DNA of 34,924 nucleotides from Streptomyces sp. SA15 (GCF_002291145.1 NZ_NTGE01000167.1:1-34924), one strand, 5' to 3'; positions 6,865 through 14,654 are shown, counted from the first letter of the stretch. Notes: generated by a model from the sequence alone, not told the origin. Numbers and translations: made by a program.

Positions 6865-7033
6865 CTAGTGCCCCGACAGGCAACGTTCGCCCCGTCGCGA
6901 CGCCCGGCACGCACTCTCGCCGCACCGGCCGAAAGCCCAAGTACGTCCAGTACGAGGGCTTCCGGCCGGCACGCCGAGAGCACGCACCGGACGCCGCTCC
7001 TTAACGGGCAAACGTTGCCTGCCGGGGCACTAG
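6865..7033. mobile_element. CTAG-bounded palindromic element A (MITE-like, 169 bp)
   Basis: It begins CTAGTGCCCCGACAGGCAAC and ends with the near-exact reverse complement (last bases GGGGCACTAG), giving terminal inverted repeats of about 27 bp with few mismatches. It contains no gene. The interior (about 6901-6990) is itself an imperfect palindrome centred on AAGTACGTCCAGTAC, so the transcript would form a long hairpin. The final CTAG supplies the TAG stop of the convergent SRPBCC gene. The ends resemble a non-autonomous transposon that duplicated a CTAG target. A bidirectional terminator role is also possible. Confidence 0.7.
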
Positions 7034-7503
7034 CGGTTGGCCAGCCGCCGGTCCAGTGAGGTGACGGCGTCGCGGAAGGCCCGTCCGAGTCCCGCCCGGG
7101 CCAGGGGCAGCACAAGACGGAACGGCGCCGTCCCGTCCGCGGCGAACGTCCACCGGACCCGGGTGCCGGTGCCGGCCGGCGCGAGCCGCCACTCCTCTAC
7201 CAGCGCGCGGGCGCCCGGCGCGTTGGTCACGTCGACGCGATAGGCGTACACCTCGGGTTCCTTGGCGGTGAGGATCGTCTCCTGAAACCGCGTCCCGCCC
7301 TTGAGCCGGATCTCGCGCCGGGCGCCGTCTTCCAGGGGCCGGGCCAGCGTCACCGCCGCGAACCACTCGGTCCAGCCGGGCACGTCCTCGGCGAGCGCGC
7401 GGAAGACCGCCTCGGGAGACGCGGAGATCTCCCGCGCGAACACCAGCCGAACGGGTGCGGTCCCGAGGAACTCGATCCCCACCGGACGCAGACGGCGAGC
7501 CAT
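7030..7503 (-). CDS. SRPBCC family protein (START-like hydrophobic-ligand fold)
   Basis: A 157-residue protein of the polyketide-cyclase/START-like superfamily. The opening VRLVFAREISASPEAVFRAL and the following PGWTEWFAAV are the first strand and helices of the fold. VEEWRLAPAGTGTRVRWTF is a central strand pair, and the C-terminal helix is FRDAVTSLDRRLANR. Relatives bind lipids or aromatic compounds or act as cyclases; the ligand is not predictable. ATG 7503 has a strong AGGAGG at the right distance. The TAG stop is the CTAG of palindromic element A, so the insertion site coincides exactly with the end of this gene. It lies 59 bp downstream of the DeoR gene on the same strand and may be cotranscribed. 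Confidence 0.8.
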   Translation of the reverse strand: MARRLRPVGIEFLGTAPVRLVFAREISASPEAVFRALAEDVPGWTEWFAAVTLARPLEDGARREIRLKGGTRFQETILTAKEPEVYAYRVDVTNAPGARALVEEWRLAPAGTGTRVRWTFAADGTAPFRLVLPLARAGLGRAFRDAVTSLDRRLANR

Positions 7504-7562
7504 GGACGAAACCTCCTCGAGGAGGCGGGCGGTTGACCGGGCAGCGTCACCTTAGCTGACGG

Positions 7563-8399
7563 TCAGTCACCTGTCTGTACCGCCTCGTCGGGCTCACCCG
7601 CCACCATCAGCCGCCGCAGATGCTCCGAGATCTCCGCGCGTGCCTCGGCGGGCAGCCCGGCGTCCGTCACCAGCGTGTCGACCTGCTCCAGCGCCGCGAA
7701 CGAACTCAGGCCCACCGTCCCCCACTTGGTGTGGTCGGCGACGACCACGACCCGCCGTGCCGACTGCACCAGCCGGCGGTTGGTCTCGGCCTCCGCGAGG
7801 TTCGGCGTCGACAGACCGGCCTCGACCGATATCCCGTGCACCCCGAGGAACAGCACGTCGAAGTGGAGCGCCGCGATCGCCTGGTCGGCCACCGGCCCCA
7901 CCAGCGAGTCGGACGGCGTGCGCACCCCGCCCGTCAGCACCACCGTGGCCGCGCCCTGCCGGGGCCCGGAGGTGCGCTGCGCCGCGTGGAACACGTCGGC
8001 CACCCGCACCGAGTTGGTGACGACGGTCAGGTCCGGCACGTCGACCAGCTGGTGCGCCAGCGCGTACGTCGTCGTACCGCCCGACAGTGCGATCGCGCTG
8101 CCCGGCGCGACCAGCTCCGCCGCGGCCCGCGCGATGTCCTCCTTGGCGGTCAGCTCCAGACCCGACTTGGCCTCGAAGCCCGGCTCGTGCGTGCTCGCCT
8201 CGACCACCGGTACAGCGCCGCCGTGCACCTTCTCCAGCACGCCCTGCCGGGCGAGCGCGTCGAGGTCGCGCCGTACGGTCATGTCCGACACGCCCAGCTT
8301 GCGAGTGAGCTCGTTGACGCGGACGCCGCCGCGGCGCCGGACCTCGTCCAGGATCAGGGCGCGCCGCTGCTCCGCGAGGAGGTTCTGATTCTCGCTCAC
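7563..8399 (-). CDS. DeoR/GlpR family transcriptional repressor
   Basis: A 278-residue regulator. Residues 8-60 form the DeoR helix-turn-helix (EQRRALILDEVRRRGGVRVN, VSDMTVRRDLDALARQG, KVHGGA). The C-terminal DeoRC sensor domain shows ALSGGTTTYALA, TVVTNSVRVA, DVLFLGVHGISVEAGL and VVVVADHTKWG. The last two segments are the typical sugar-phosphate-isomerase-like effector site. Such repressors usually sense a phosphorylated sugar and control sugar uptake or catabolism. GTG 8399 has CGGAG about 6 nt upstream. No sugar operon is adjacent in the window, so the target is probably elsewhere. A short palindrome, CTGACGGTCAG (7556-7566), overlaps the stop and could be an SRPBCC-side control site, but this is weak. 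Confidence 0.92.
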   Translation of the reverse strand: MSENQNLLAEQRRALILDEVRRRGGVRVNELTRKLGVSDMTVRRDLDALARQGVLEKVHGGAVPVVEASTHEPGFEAKSGLELTAKEDIARAAAELVAPGSAIALSGGTTTYALAHQLVDVPDLTVVTNSVRVADVFHAAQRTSGPRQGAATVVLTGGVRTPSDSLVGPVADQAIAALHFDVLFLGVHGISVEAGLSTPNLAEAETNRRLVQSARRVVVVADHTKWGTVGLSSFAALEQVDTLVTDAGLPAEARAEISEHLRRLMVAGEPDEAVQTGD

Positions 8400-8728
8400 G
8401 TACGCTCCGGTCCTTTCGCCTCAAGCCGTCCGACACACCCCGCGCACCCTCCCCCAGCTCTCGACTCCGCTCGAGCCGGGGGGACCCCCATCCACGAGGA
8501 CATTTCGCCCGTCTGGGGTGCGCGGACGTCCCATCCTTGCACGGGCCGGGGCGGGTCGCGGCACCGACTGCCCCGACGCGCGCATGTCACCCGGGCCACA
8601 TCCGAGTCACGACAATCACACGGATCGGGGAAATTCTGTGACGAGGGGTGTGCGGAACGCGACTAGCGGAGATCCTTGTGCCCGCACGGACAGATGCTTA
8701 CGGCGCGTCACGGGGGAAGTGCGAAACA
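8400..8728. other. divergent intergenic region
   Basis: This 329-bp stretch separates the DeoR gene from the membrane hydrolase. It contains the dispersed repeat at 8449-8491 and a lower-GC stretch around 8612-8640 that may carry the plus-strand promoter. The frame of the membrane hydrolase is open from 8648, but its coding character begins only near 8729. No other gene is supported. Confidence 0.55.
8449..8491 (-). repeat. dispersed palindromic repeat, copy 2
   Basis: Read on the minus strand this runs from ATGGGGGTCCCCCCGGCTCG to CTGGGGGAG. It matches the copy at 4088-4128 apart from a few substitutions and short indels. The ends are complementary. It lies in the intergenic region upstream of the DeoR gene. 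Confidence 0.7.
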
Positions 8729-11062
8729 GTGGAACGTGCGCAGGAACGTGTCCCGACCGGTGCGGTGGACGACTCCGCCGCCCGGCCCGAGGAAGCCGGA
8801 ACCGCCCTGGAACTCCTGGTCCACGGAGTGGGCGGCACCACGCCCGAGAAGATGCTCGACGATCCGCGCACGGTGCGCGTCACCGGCGACGACACGGCGG
8901 CCGTCTTCCGCCGTGCGGAGGACGCCGACGCGGAGAGCAGACCGGACGACTACCGCGGCCGTCCGGTGCCCGAGGCGTACGTGTGGTGCAACCTCACCTC
9001 CGGCAACGGCACCCGCGCCCTGTGGCTGTTGCTGCTGCCGTTCATGGTCGTCAACCTCGCGCACTGGATGCGCCCCACCGCGCGGGGCCGCAAACGGACG
9101 GTGCGCCTGTACGGACTGCTGGTGCGGCTCACGGCACTGACCCTGACCGTGCTGCTGGTCGCCGCCGCCTGCGAGGTCGCCCTCGACCTCGCGGCCTGGC
9201 AGTGCGCGGGCACGCACGAATGCACCGAGCGGCACTCCTGGCTCGGCTTCCTCTCGCCCACCGTCTCCGACGACGGCTGGTGGAGCATGCCCGGCCGCCG
9301 CCTCGCCCTCGCGGCGCTGGTCCCGGCCGCGCTCACGGGCCTGCTGTGGTACCTCTCCCATCGCACCTGGAGCGCGTACGAGTCCCAGCAGCCCATGACC
9401 CGCACCCCCGAGGCCGACGAGGAGAGCAGCCGCACCGCCCTCGGCCGACCCGGCTTCTGGTACGGCCGCCGTCTGGTGGCCCGGCTGCGTGCGGCCCACA
9501 CCGCCGCCGGACTGCTGACGGTCGCCGCGGCGGTCGGCACATCGGCCGCACGCTTCGACCACCGCCCCGGCGGGCCCGTGCCGCTCGACGTACTGGGCCG
9601 CCTGCTGGAAGTGGCGCTCGTCGTCGCCGCCGTGGCCGTGGTGGGGGTGGTCTGCCGACGGGGCCGCAGCGAGAACCGCCTCGACCAGGAGCTCGACGCC
9701 CGCCTCGTACGGCAACTGCCGCTCGCCGCCCTCGTCCTGCTCGTCCTCGCCGCGGTCTACGCCGGCTGGGAGCGCCCGGGGTGGGAGTCGGCCGGCCGGC
9801 TGCCGGGGGACACGACCTTCGGCGCCATCGCCCTCGTCCAGGGCCTGCTGGTGATCGTCCTCGGAGTCGTCGCCCACGTGCTGCACCGCGCCCATCCCGA
9901 TCCACGCGCCGCGATACGCGGCCTGGGCGGGCCCGCCGTCGCCATGCTGGCCTGTGCGCTCGGCGGTGTGATGTCCGGCGGCGTGTCCCAGCGTGTCGCC
10001 GACTGGCTGGACGGCACCGGCACGAACATCCCCGGCCCACCGGTCCTGCTGACCTGGCAGGCGTCCGTGATCCCGCCGCTGCTCGTCGTGCTGCTGGTGC
10101 TGTGCGGCTGGCTGGGATGGCGGACCTGGCTGCTGCGCCGGGCCGAACTGGCTGTGGTGGAACGGGACTACCCCGGCGAGCCCAAGGACACCACCCGCAC
10201 CCGCCGTATCGCGCGCACCCGAGCGATGGCAACCCTCACCGACCGAGGGCCCCTCCTCGTCGCCGTCACTTCCACCACGACCCTGCTCCTGGCCGCCGGG
10301 GCCCTGGTGGGCGCCCTGACCACCGACAAGACACCCAGTGAGGCCGCTCATCCAACCCCCGCCTTCGTCGAGGGCGCCGCCGAGACCGCCCAGGCGCTGG
10401 GCTCCTGGCTGATCGGACTCGGCTTCATACTGTTCGTCACCTGGGGCCGGCGCGCCTACAAGGACCCCTCCGCCCGGCGCACCATCGGCATCCTCTGGGA
10501 CGTCGGCACCTTCTGGCCGCGCGCCGCCCACCCCTTCGCCCCGCCCTGCTACGCCGAGCGCGCGGTGCCCGACCTGACCTGGCGGATGGCGACCTGGACC
10601 GCCTCGACCGGCGGCCGCCTGGTGATCTCCGGGCACTCGCAGGGCAGCGTGCTCGCCGCCGCCGCGGCCTGGCAGCTGAAGCCGTCCGTCCGCAAACGCG
10701 TCGCGCTCCTGACCTACGGCTCACCGCTGGAGCGCCTCTACGGCCGCTGGTTCCCCGCCCACTTCGGACCGGCCGCGCTCAGCGCCCTGCACCACGACGT
10801 CGACTGCTGGCGCAACCTGCACCGGCGCACCGACCCCATCGGCGGCCCCGTCCGCCTGTCCGGCGACTGCGGCCCCGAGGTGGACCGGGAATCGCTCAAG
10901 GACCCCCTGGAGTACGGCCGTACCGATCAGCATCCGCTGCCGGCGCCCGTCCTCGGCCACTCCGACTACCAGGCGGACCCGGCCTTCGCCGAGGAACGGC
11001 AACGACTGCTGGCCCGGCTGCGGTCGGAGGTCCCGGCGCCGCGGCCCGGGGGAGGGGCCTAG
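8729..11062 (+). CDS. polytopic membrane protein with alpha/beta-hydrolase motifs
   Basis: A protein of about 777 residues starting at GTG 8729 (GGGGAAG 9 nt upstream); the frame is open from 8648 but that extension lacks coding character. An N-terminal ALELLVHGVGG segment (His32) resembles the oxyanion strand of alpha/beta hydrolases. Then come roughly 10-11 hydrophobic segments (for example LWLLLLPFMVVNLAHW, LPLAALVLLVLAAVYAGW, VIPPLLVVLLVLCGWLGW). A C-terminal soluble part carries the nucleophile elbow GHSQGS (Ser637) and TYGSPLERLYGRWF. The hydrolase fold would thus be split by the membrane block, which is unusual. A lipase or esterase activity at the membrane is inferred. Acid and histidine partners are not certain; HHDVDCW and LGHSDY are candidates. 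The TAG stop is the CTAG of palindromic element B. Confidence 0.75.
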   Translation: MERAQERVPTGAVDDSAARPEEAGTALELLVHGVGGTTPEKMLDDPRTVRVTGDDTAAVFRRAEDADAESRPDDYRGRPVPEAYVWCNLTSGNGTRALWLLLLPFMVVNLAHWMRPTARGRKRTVRLYGLLVRLTALTLTVLLVAAACEVALDLAAWQCAGTHECTERHSWLGFLSPTVSDDGWWSMPGRRLALAALVPAALTGLLWYLSHRTWSAYESQQPMTRTPEADEESSRTALGRPGFWYGRRLVARLRAAHTAAGLLTVAAAVGTSAARFDHRPGGPVPLDVLGRLLEVALVVAAVAVVGVVCRRGRSENRLDQELDARLVRQLPLAALVLLVLAAVYAGWERPGWESAGRLPGDTTFGAIALVQGLLVIVLGVVAHVLHRAHPDPRAAIRGLGGPAVAMLACALGGVMSGGVSQRVADWLDGTGTNIPGPPVLLTWQASVIPPLLVVLLVLCGWLGWRTWLLRRAELAVVERDYPGEPKDTTRTRRIARTRAMATLTDRGPLLVAVTSTTTLLLAAGALVGALTTDKTPSEAAHPTPAFVEGAAETAQALGSWLIGLGFILFVTWGRRAYKDPSARRTIGILWDVGTFWPRAAHPFAPPCYAERAVPDLTWRMATWTASTGGRLVISGHSQGSVLAAAAAWQLKPSVRKRVALLTYGSPLERLYGRWFPAHFGPAALSALHHDVDCWRNLHRRTDPIGGPVRLSGDCGPEVDRESLKDPLEYGRTDQHPLPAPVLGHSDYQADPAFAEERQRLLARLRSEVPAPRPGGGA

Positions 11063-11227
11063 GGGGTGTTTTGAAAGTCCCGCACAGCACCCACGGCGCC
11101 CGGCACGCACCCTCGCCGCACCGGCCAAAGACCCAAGTAGCTCCGCTACGAGGGCCTTCGTCCGGCACGCCGAGGGCGCGCACCGAACACCGCGGGCACC
11201 GCACAGGACTTTCAAAACACCCCCTAG
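11059..11227. mobile_element. CTAG-bounded palindromic element B (MITE-like, 169 bp)
   Basis: It begins CTAGGGGGTGTTTTGAAAGT and ends with the exact reverse complement, a perfect terminal repeat of at least 22 bp. Its length is identical to element A. The interior (11098-11190) is clearly related to the interior of element A (shared CGGCACGCAC, CTCGCCGCACCGGCC, ACCCAAGTA and CCGGCACGCCGAG segments), although the terminal repeats are unrelated. The centre folds around AAGTAGCTCCGCTAC. The first CTAG supplies the TAG stop of the membrane hydrolase. The last CTAG is shared with element C. No coding capacity. Confidence 0.75.
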
Positions 11228-11460
11228 GCCCTGTCGTCAAATTCCCGCCTCCCCCGCGACGCCATGCACGCTCCCCCACTGCCTCAAGGGCGGGGAGGTG
11301 CCCCCACTCGCCGCACCGGGCACAGACCCACGTACGACCAGTACGAGGACCTGCGCCCGGCACGCCGAGAGCACACACCTACAGCGACACCACTCGCTAC
11401 CGCGGCGGGCGCTGGGCCCGCCCTTCGGGCGGACGACGGGAATGTGACGACAGGGCCTAG
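11224..11460. mobile_element. CTAG-bounded palindromic element C (MITE-like, 237 bp)
   Basis: It begins CTAGGCCCTGTCGTCAAATT and ends with the reverse complement except for one base, a terminal repeat of 24 bp. Part of its interior matches the cores of elements A and B (CTCGCCGCACCGG, ACCCACGTACGACCAGTACGA, CCGGCACGCCGAGAGCAC). It is longer because of a 37-bp repeat insertion (11271-11307) and a GC-rich hairpin near 11400-11430. Its last CTAG supplies the TAG stop of the convergent beta-helix/AAA+ gene. No coding capacity. Confidence 0.72.
11271..11307. repeat. short palindromic repeat inserted inside element C
   Basis: CTCCCCCACTGCCTCAAGGG followed by CGGGGAGGTGCCCCCA has complementary ends and interrupts the core shared by the three elements, exactly between CACG and CTCGCCGCAC. 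It is a second family of short Streptomyces-type palindromes, related in style but not identical to the copies at 4088 and 8449. Confidence 0.6.
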
Positions 11461-13895
11461 GACAGCTCCGGCAGGTCCTCCGCGTAGAGCAGCGTCAGGT
11501 CGTCGGTGCTCGGGTCGTCGACCTGGGCGACACGGCTCGCGTGCCGCTCCACCATCGCCTCGAAGGTCTGCCGGGCGGTGCGGCCGTTGCCGAACGCCGG
11601 TCCCTTGGGGAGCGCCGTGAAGTACTTCAGCAGGGCCTCCGTCGCGCCCGGTGCCAGCCGGTACTCGTGCTCCTCGGCCTGCTGTTCCACGATTCGCAGC
11701 AGCTCCTCGGGGCCGTAGTCGCTGAAGGTGATGGTCCGGGAGAAGCGGGAGGCCACACCCGGGTTCACGGACAGGAACCGTTCCATCTCTGCCGTGTAGC
11801 CCGCGACGATCACCACGACCGCGTCCCGGTGGTCCTCCATCAGCTTCACCAGCGTGTCGATGGCCTCCTTGCCGAAGTCACGGCCCGAGTCCTCCGGCGA
11901 CAGCGCGTACGCCTCATCGATGAACAGCACACCGCCGCGCGCCCGATCGAAGGCCTCCTGGGTGCGGATCGCCGTGGAACCGATGTGCTCGCCGACCAGA
12001 TCGACGCGGGACACCTCGACGAGATGGCCCTTCTCCAGCACGCCGAGGGAGGCGAGGATCTCGCCGTAGAGACGGGCGACCGTCGTCTTGCCGGTGCCGG
12101 GGGAGCCCGTGAAGACCAGGTGGCGCTTGACCGACGCCGCCTTCAGGCCCGCCTGCTGCCGGCGCCGGCCCACCTCGATCATGTCGGTGAGCGCCCGCAC
12201 CTCGCGCTTGACGCTGTCCAGGCCCACCAGCGCGTCCAGTTCACCGAGCACGGCCTTCGAGGTCCGCGCCGGCTTCTCCGGCTCCGCGGGCATGATCAGC
12301 GGCTCCTGCTCGGTGCTGCGCTGGCCGGGAATCGAGCCGAGCAGGCCGGGGGAGCGGCCCGCCGTCTGCACGGCGGTCTCGGTCGCGGCCGGCTGCCGCA
12401 CGCCCGCGCTTTCGTCGCTCGTGCAGTCCTCGACCACGGGGCCCGCCCCGGACGCCGCGTCCGGGCCGCCGTCCGCGAATTCGTACCCGCCGCGCGCGCA
12501 CCGCTCGGTGCGGCACTTCTTCAGCGTCGTACGGCAGCCGTCGATCACATGGAAGCCGTAGCCGCCGCTGCCCGTCACCCGGCAGTTCAGGAAGCTGCCC
12601 CGGCCGCCCGCGGAGACGTAGAAGCCCGCTTCGGCGGGGGAGTCGACCGTGCAGCGCTCTATCGTCGGGTCGGCGCCCTTGGTGACGATCACGCCGGTCT
12701 GCGTGCCGTCCACGGTGCAGTTGTTGAGGGTGCCGCCGCTGCCGTGGTCGCGGAACCAGGCGCCCGTCGCCGCCTCCCGGATCCGGCAGTCGTCCAGCTG
12801 CGCGGTGGCGCCGTCGCTCACCGACACGGCCGTGTTGCGCACCTGAGACAGGTCGCTGTCGACGACGTCCGCGCGTGAGCCGCGGTCGAGGACGAACAGG
12901 GCGTCCGGCACGTCGTGCACCCGGCAGGAGTCCAGTACGGCCGTGGCGCCGTCGCTGACCCAGACGGCCGGGTAGTCGCCCGTGCTGTCGAAGATCTCGC
13001 ACTGGTTGGCGTCCACGCGCGTGCCCGGATCCCACACCGACAGGCCGTTGCGCCCGAACTGACGCACCGTCGTCCGAGTCAGGGTGAGGACGGAACGGGA
13101 GCGCAGGTCGACCGCGTTCTCCGGGATGTCGTGGATACGGCAGTCGGCCAGCGTCAGTACCGCGTCCGTGTCGAGCGTGACGCCGTCGGCGGTGGTGCGG
13201 TGCACATCGCAGTCGGTGAGGTGCGCGGTGGCCCGGCCCGTGACCTGGACGCCGCTGCCCCTCACCTCGTAGACCTCGCAACCCACCGCCTCCAGCGCGG
13301 AGTTCTCGCCGGTCGCCGACAGGCCCACGCCCGAGGCGTGGTGCACCCGGCAGCGCTCCAGCCGGGGGTGCGCGCCCCCGCGCACCGCGACGCCCGCCTG
13401 TCCGGCCGCGACGATCTCGCAGTCCTCGAACACGCCGCCCCCGCCGTCGAGTACGGCGATGCCGATGCCGGCCGGGTTGTCGACGGTGCAGCGCCGGACG
13501 GTCGGCCGTGCGCCGCCACGCACCTCGATCCCGGCCGCCGACCGCGTGACGATCCGGATGTCCGCGAGTTCCGGTGTGCCCTCCTCGACGAGCAGGGCGG
13601 GCGCGGCCGCGTCCTGGCCCTCCACATGCAGGTCCTGGACCACCGCCGAGGCGCACACGGTCAGCGGCACCCCGTCCAGGGGCGCGATCCGCACGGAGCC
13701 GGGGGAGCCCTCAGGGCCGCGCAGGGTCACCGCCCGCTGCACGACGAGGTTCTCCCGGTAGGTCCCGGGGGCGATGGTGAGGACGTCGCCGTCGGCCGCG
13801 GCCTCCAGGGCGGCGGCGAGCGATGCGTACTCACCCGTGCGGCGCCGCCACCTCGATGTGCCGGTGTGCGTCACCTGGACCGTGCCCTGTGCCAT
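11457..13895 (-). CDS. right-handed beta-helix protein fused to a CbbX/SpoVK-type AAA+ ATPase
   Basis: A protein of about 812 residues. After ASLAAALEAAADGDVLTIAP (an opening typical of parallel beta-helix proteins), residues up to about 500 are some 17 repeats of roughly 23 residues with patterns such as PTVRRCTVDNPAGIGI and AQLDDCRIREAATGAW. A linker to about 555 leads into an AAA+ domain resembling EccA, CbbX and SpoVK. It has Walker A GSPGTGKTT (Lys603), Walker B VLFIDEAYAL (Asp660, Glu661), and an arginine-finger region NPGVASRFSR. No signal peptide is visible, so both parts are probably cytoplasmic. ATG 13895 is chosen; ATG 13928 (GAAGG upstream) is a real alternative. No type VII secretion genes are nearby. 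The role is unknown; remodelling of a partner bound by the helix is inference. The stop is the CTAG of element C. Confidence 0.85.
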   Translation of the reverse strand: MAQGTVQVTHTGTSRWRRRTGEYASLAAALEAAADGDVLTIAPGTYRENLVVQRAVTLRGPEGSPGSVRIAPLDGVPLTVCASAVVQDLHVEGQDAAAPALLVEEGTPELADIRIVTRSAAGIEVRGGARPTVRRCTVDNPAGIGIAVLDGGGGVFEDCEIVAAGQAGVAVRGGAHPRLERCRVHHASGVGLSATGENSALEAVGCEVYEVRGSGVQVTGRATAHLTDCDVHRTTADGVTLDTDAVLTLADCRIHDIPENAVDLRSRSVLTLTRTTVRQFGRNGLSVWDPGTRVDANQCEIFDSTGDYPAVWVSDGATAVLDSCRVHDVPDALFVLDRGSRADVVDSDLSQVRNTAVSVSDGATAQLDDCRIREAATGAWFRDHGSGGTLNNCTVDGTQTGVIVTKGADPTIERCTVDSPAEAGFYVSAGGRGSFLNCRVTGSGGYGFHVIDGCRTTLKKCRTERCARGGYEFADGGPDAASGAGPVVEDCTSDESAGVRQPAATETAVQTAGRSPGLLGSIPGQRSTEQEPLIMPAEPEKPARTSKAVLGELDALVGLDSVKREVRALTDMIEVGRRRQQAGLKAASVKRHLVFTGSPGTGKTTVARLYGEILASLGVLEKGHLVEVSRVDLVGEHIGSTAIRTQEAFDRARGGVLFIDEAYALSPEDSGRDFGKEAIDTLVKLMEDHRDAVVVIVAGYTAEMERFLSVNPGVASRFSRTITFSDYGPEELLRIVEQQAEEHEYRLAPGATEALLKYFTALPKGPAFGNGRTARQTFEAMVERHASRVAQVDDPSTDDLTLLYAEDLPELS

Positions 13896-14048
13896 GGCGT
13901 TGCTGTGCCCCCACCTCGTGGTTCTCATGGTTCGCTTGCCTTCGGGGCGCGCCCCCGCAGCTCCCTCGCGCGCGGGTTGATCCGAAGAGTTCGGCCGGTC
14001 CACCGTAGCGTGCGCGCAGGCGGTGGGTTGACCAGAGCCGGAAGGCTG

Positions 14049-14654
14049 TCAGCTGCCGGTGCCGGTCCTGCCCCAGTCCGGACCCGCCCGGTCCCATGCC
14101 TGGTCCCAACGGGCGTACCGGCGGCGGACCATGCGCCACACCATCAGCCTCCTGCCGCCCTCGACGAGGCCCGCGGTCAGCAGGGCCGCGCCGAAGCCGG
14201 CGAGGACGGCATGGGTCGCCGCCGTGGCGGAGTCCAGCGGCCGGGCCACCATGCGCCCGTGCTGGTCCGTCCATATCGTGAAGTGGTCGCCGGGGCGCGG
14301 TTTCTGAAGGCTCGCGATGACCGTGCCGTGGTGCGCGGTGCCGTCCGGGGCGGTCCAGTCGGCGAGCACCCGGCTGCGCACGTCCCGGCCGGAGGCGGCC
14401 TCGGGGTCGGCGTCCAGCGGGGAGCGGTCCAGCTTGCGGACCACGGTGGCCGTCACCAGGTGACGGGACTCGCGCTGCTCCCGGACGGAGCGCTGCAGGG
14501 CGTCCTGGGCGACGCCACCGACGAGCGCGCCGCTCACGGGCCCGACGACCAGGATCAGCAGCACGGCCACCAGGGCCACCCAGGCCTCGACCAGATCGGT
14601 CGTGCGGCGCAACGGGTTGCGCCGCCAGCGCCAGAGTCCGCTGATCGCTCGCAC
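14049..14654 (-). CDS. Rv1733c family membrane protein
   Basis: A 201-residue protein with a basic N-terminus (WRWRRNPLRRTTDLVEAW), a first membrane segment VALVAVLLILVVGPVSGALV, an extracytoplasmic-looking domain of about 100 residues, a second segment AVLAGFGAALLTAGLV, and a basic C-terminal tail. This two-helix arrangement and the NPLRR...DLVEAW opening are typical of the actinobacterial Rv1733c family, whose molecular role is unknown. GTG 14654 is chosen because AAGGGGG lies upstream and the family motif starts soon after; the frame is open to 14720. The gene follows the MOSC gene on the same strand after 182 bp, and no functional link is apparent. Confidence 0.8.
   Translation of the reverse strand: MRAISGLWRWRRNPLRRTTDLVEAWVALVAVLLILVVGPVSGALVGGVAQDALQRSVREQRESRHLVTATVVRKLDRSPLDADPEAASGRDVRSRVLADWTAPDGTAHHGTVIASLQKPRPGDHFTIWTDQHGRMVARPLDSATAATHAVLAGFGAALLTAGLVEGGRRLMVWRMVRRRYARWDQAWDRAGPDWGRTGTGS

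Noticed and set aside
7556..7566. Palindrome CTGACGGTCAG at the DeoR stop as a repressor site
   Set aside because: Arms of only 5 bp; expected by chance in this sequence length, and no second copy was found.
11457..13895. A type VII secretion locus on the basis of the EccA-like ATPase
   Set aside because: No EccB, EccC, EccD, WXG100 or mycosin genes lie within the window, and the beta-helix fusion is not the EccA N-terminal domain.
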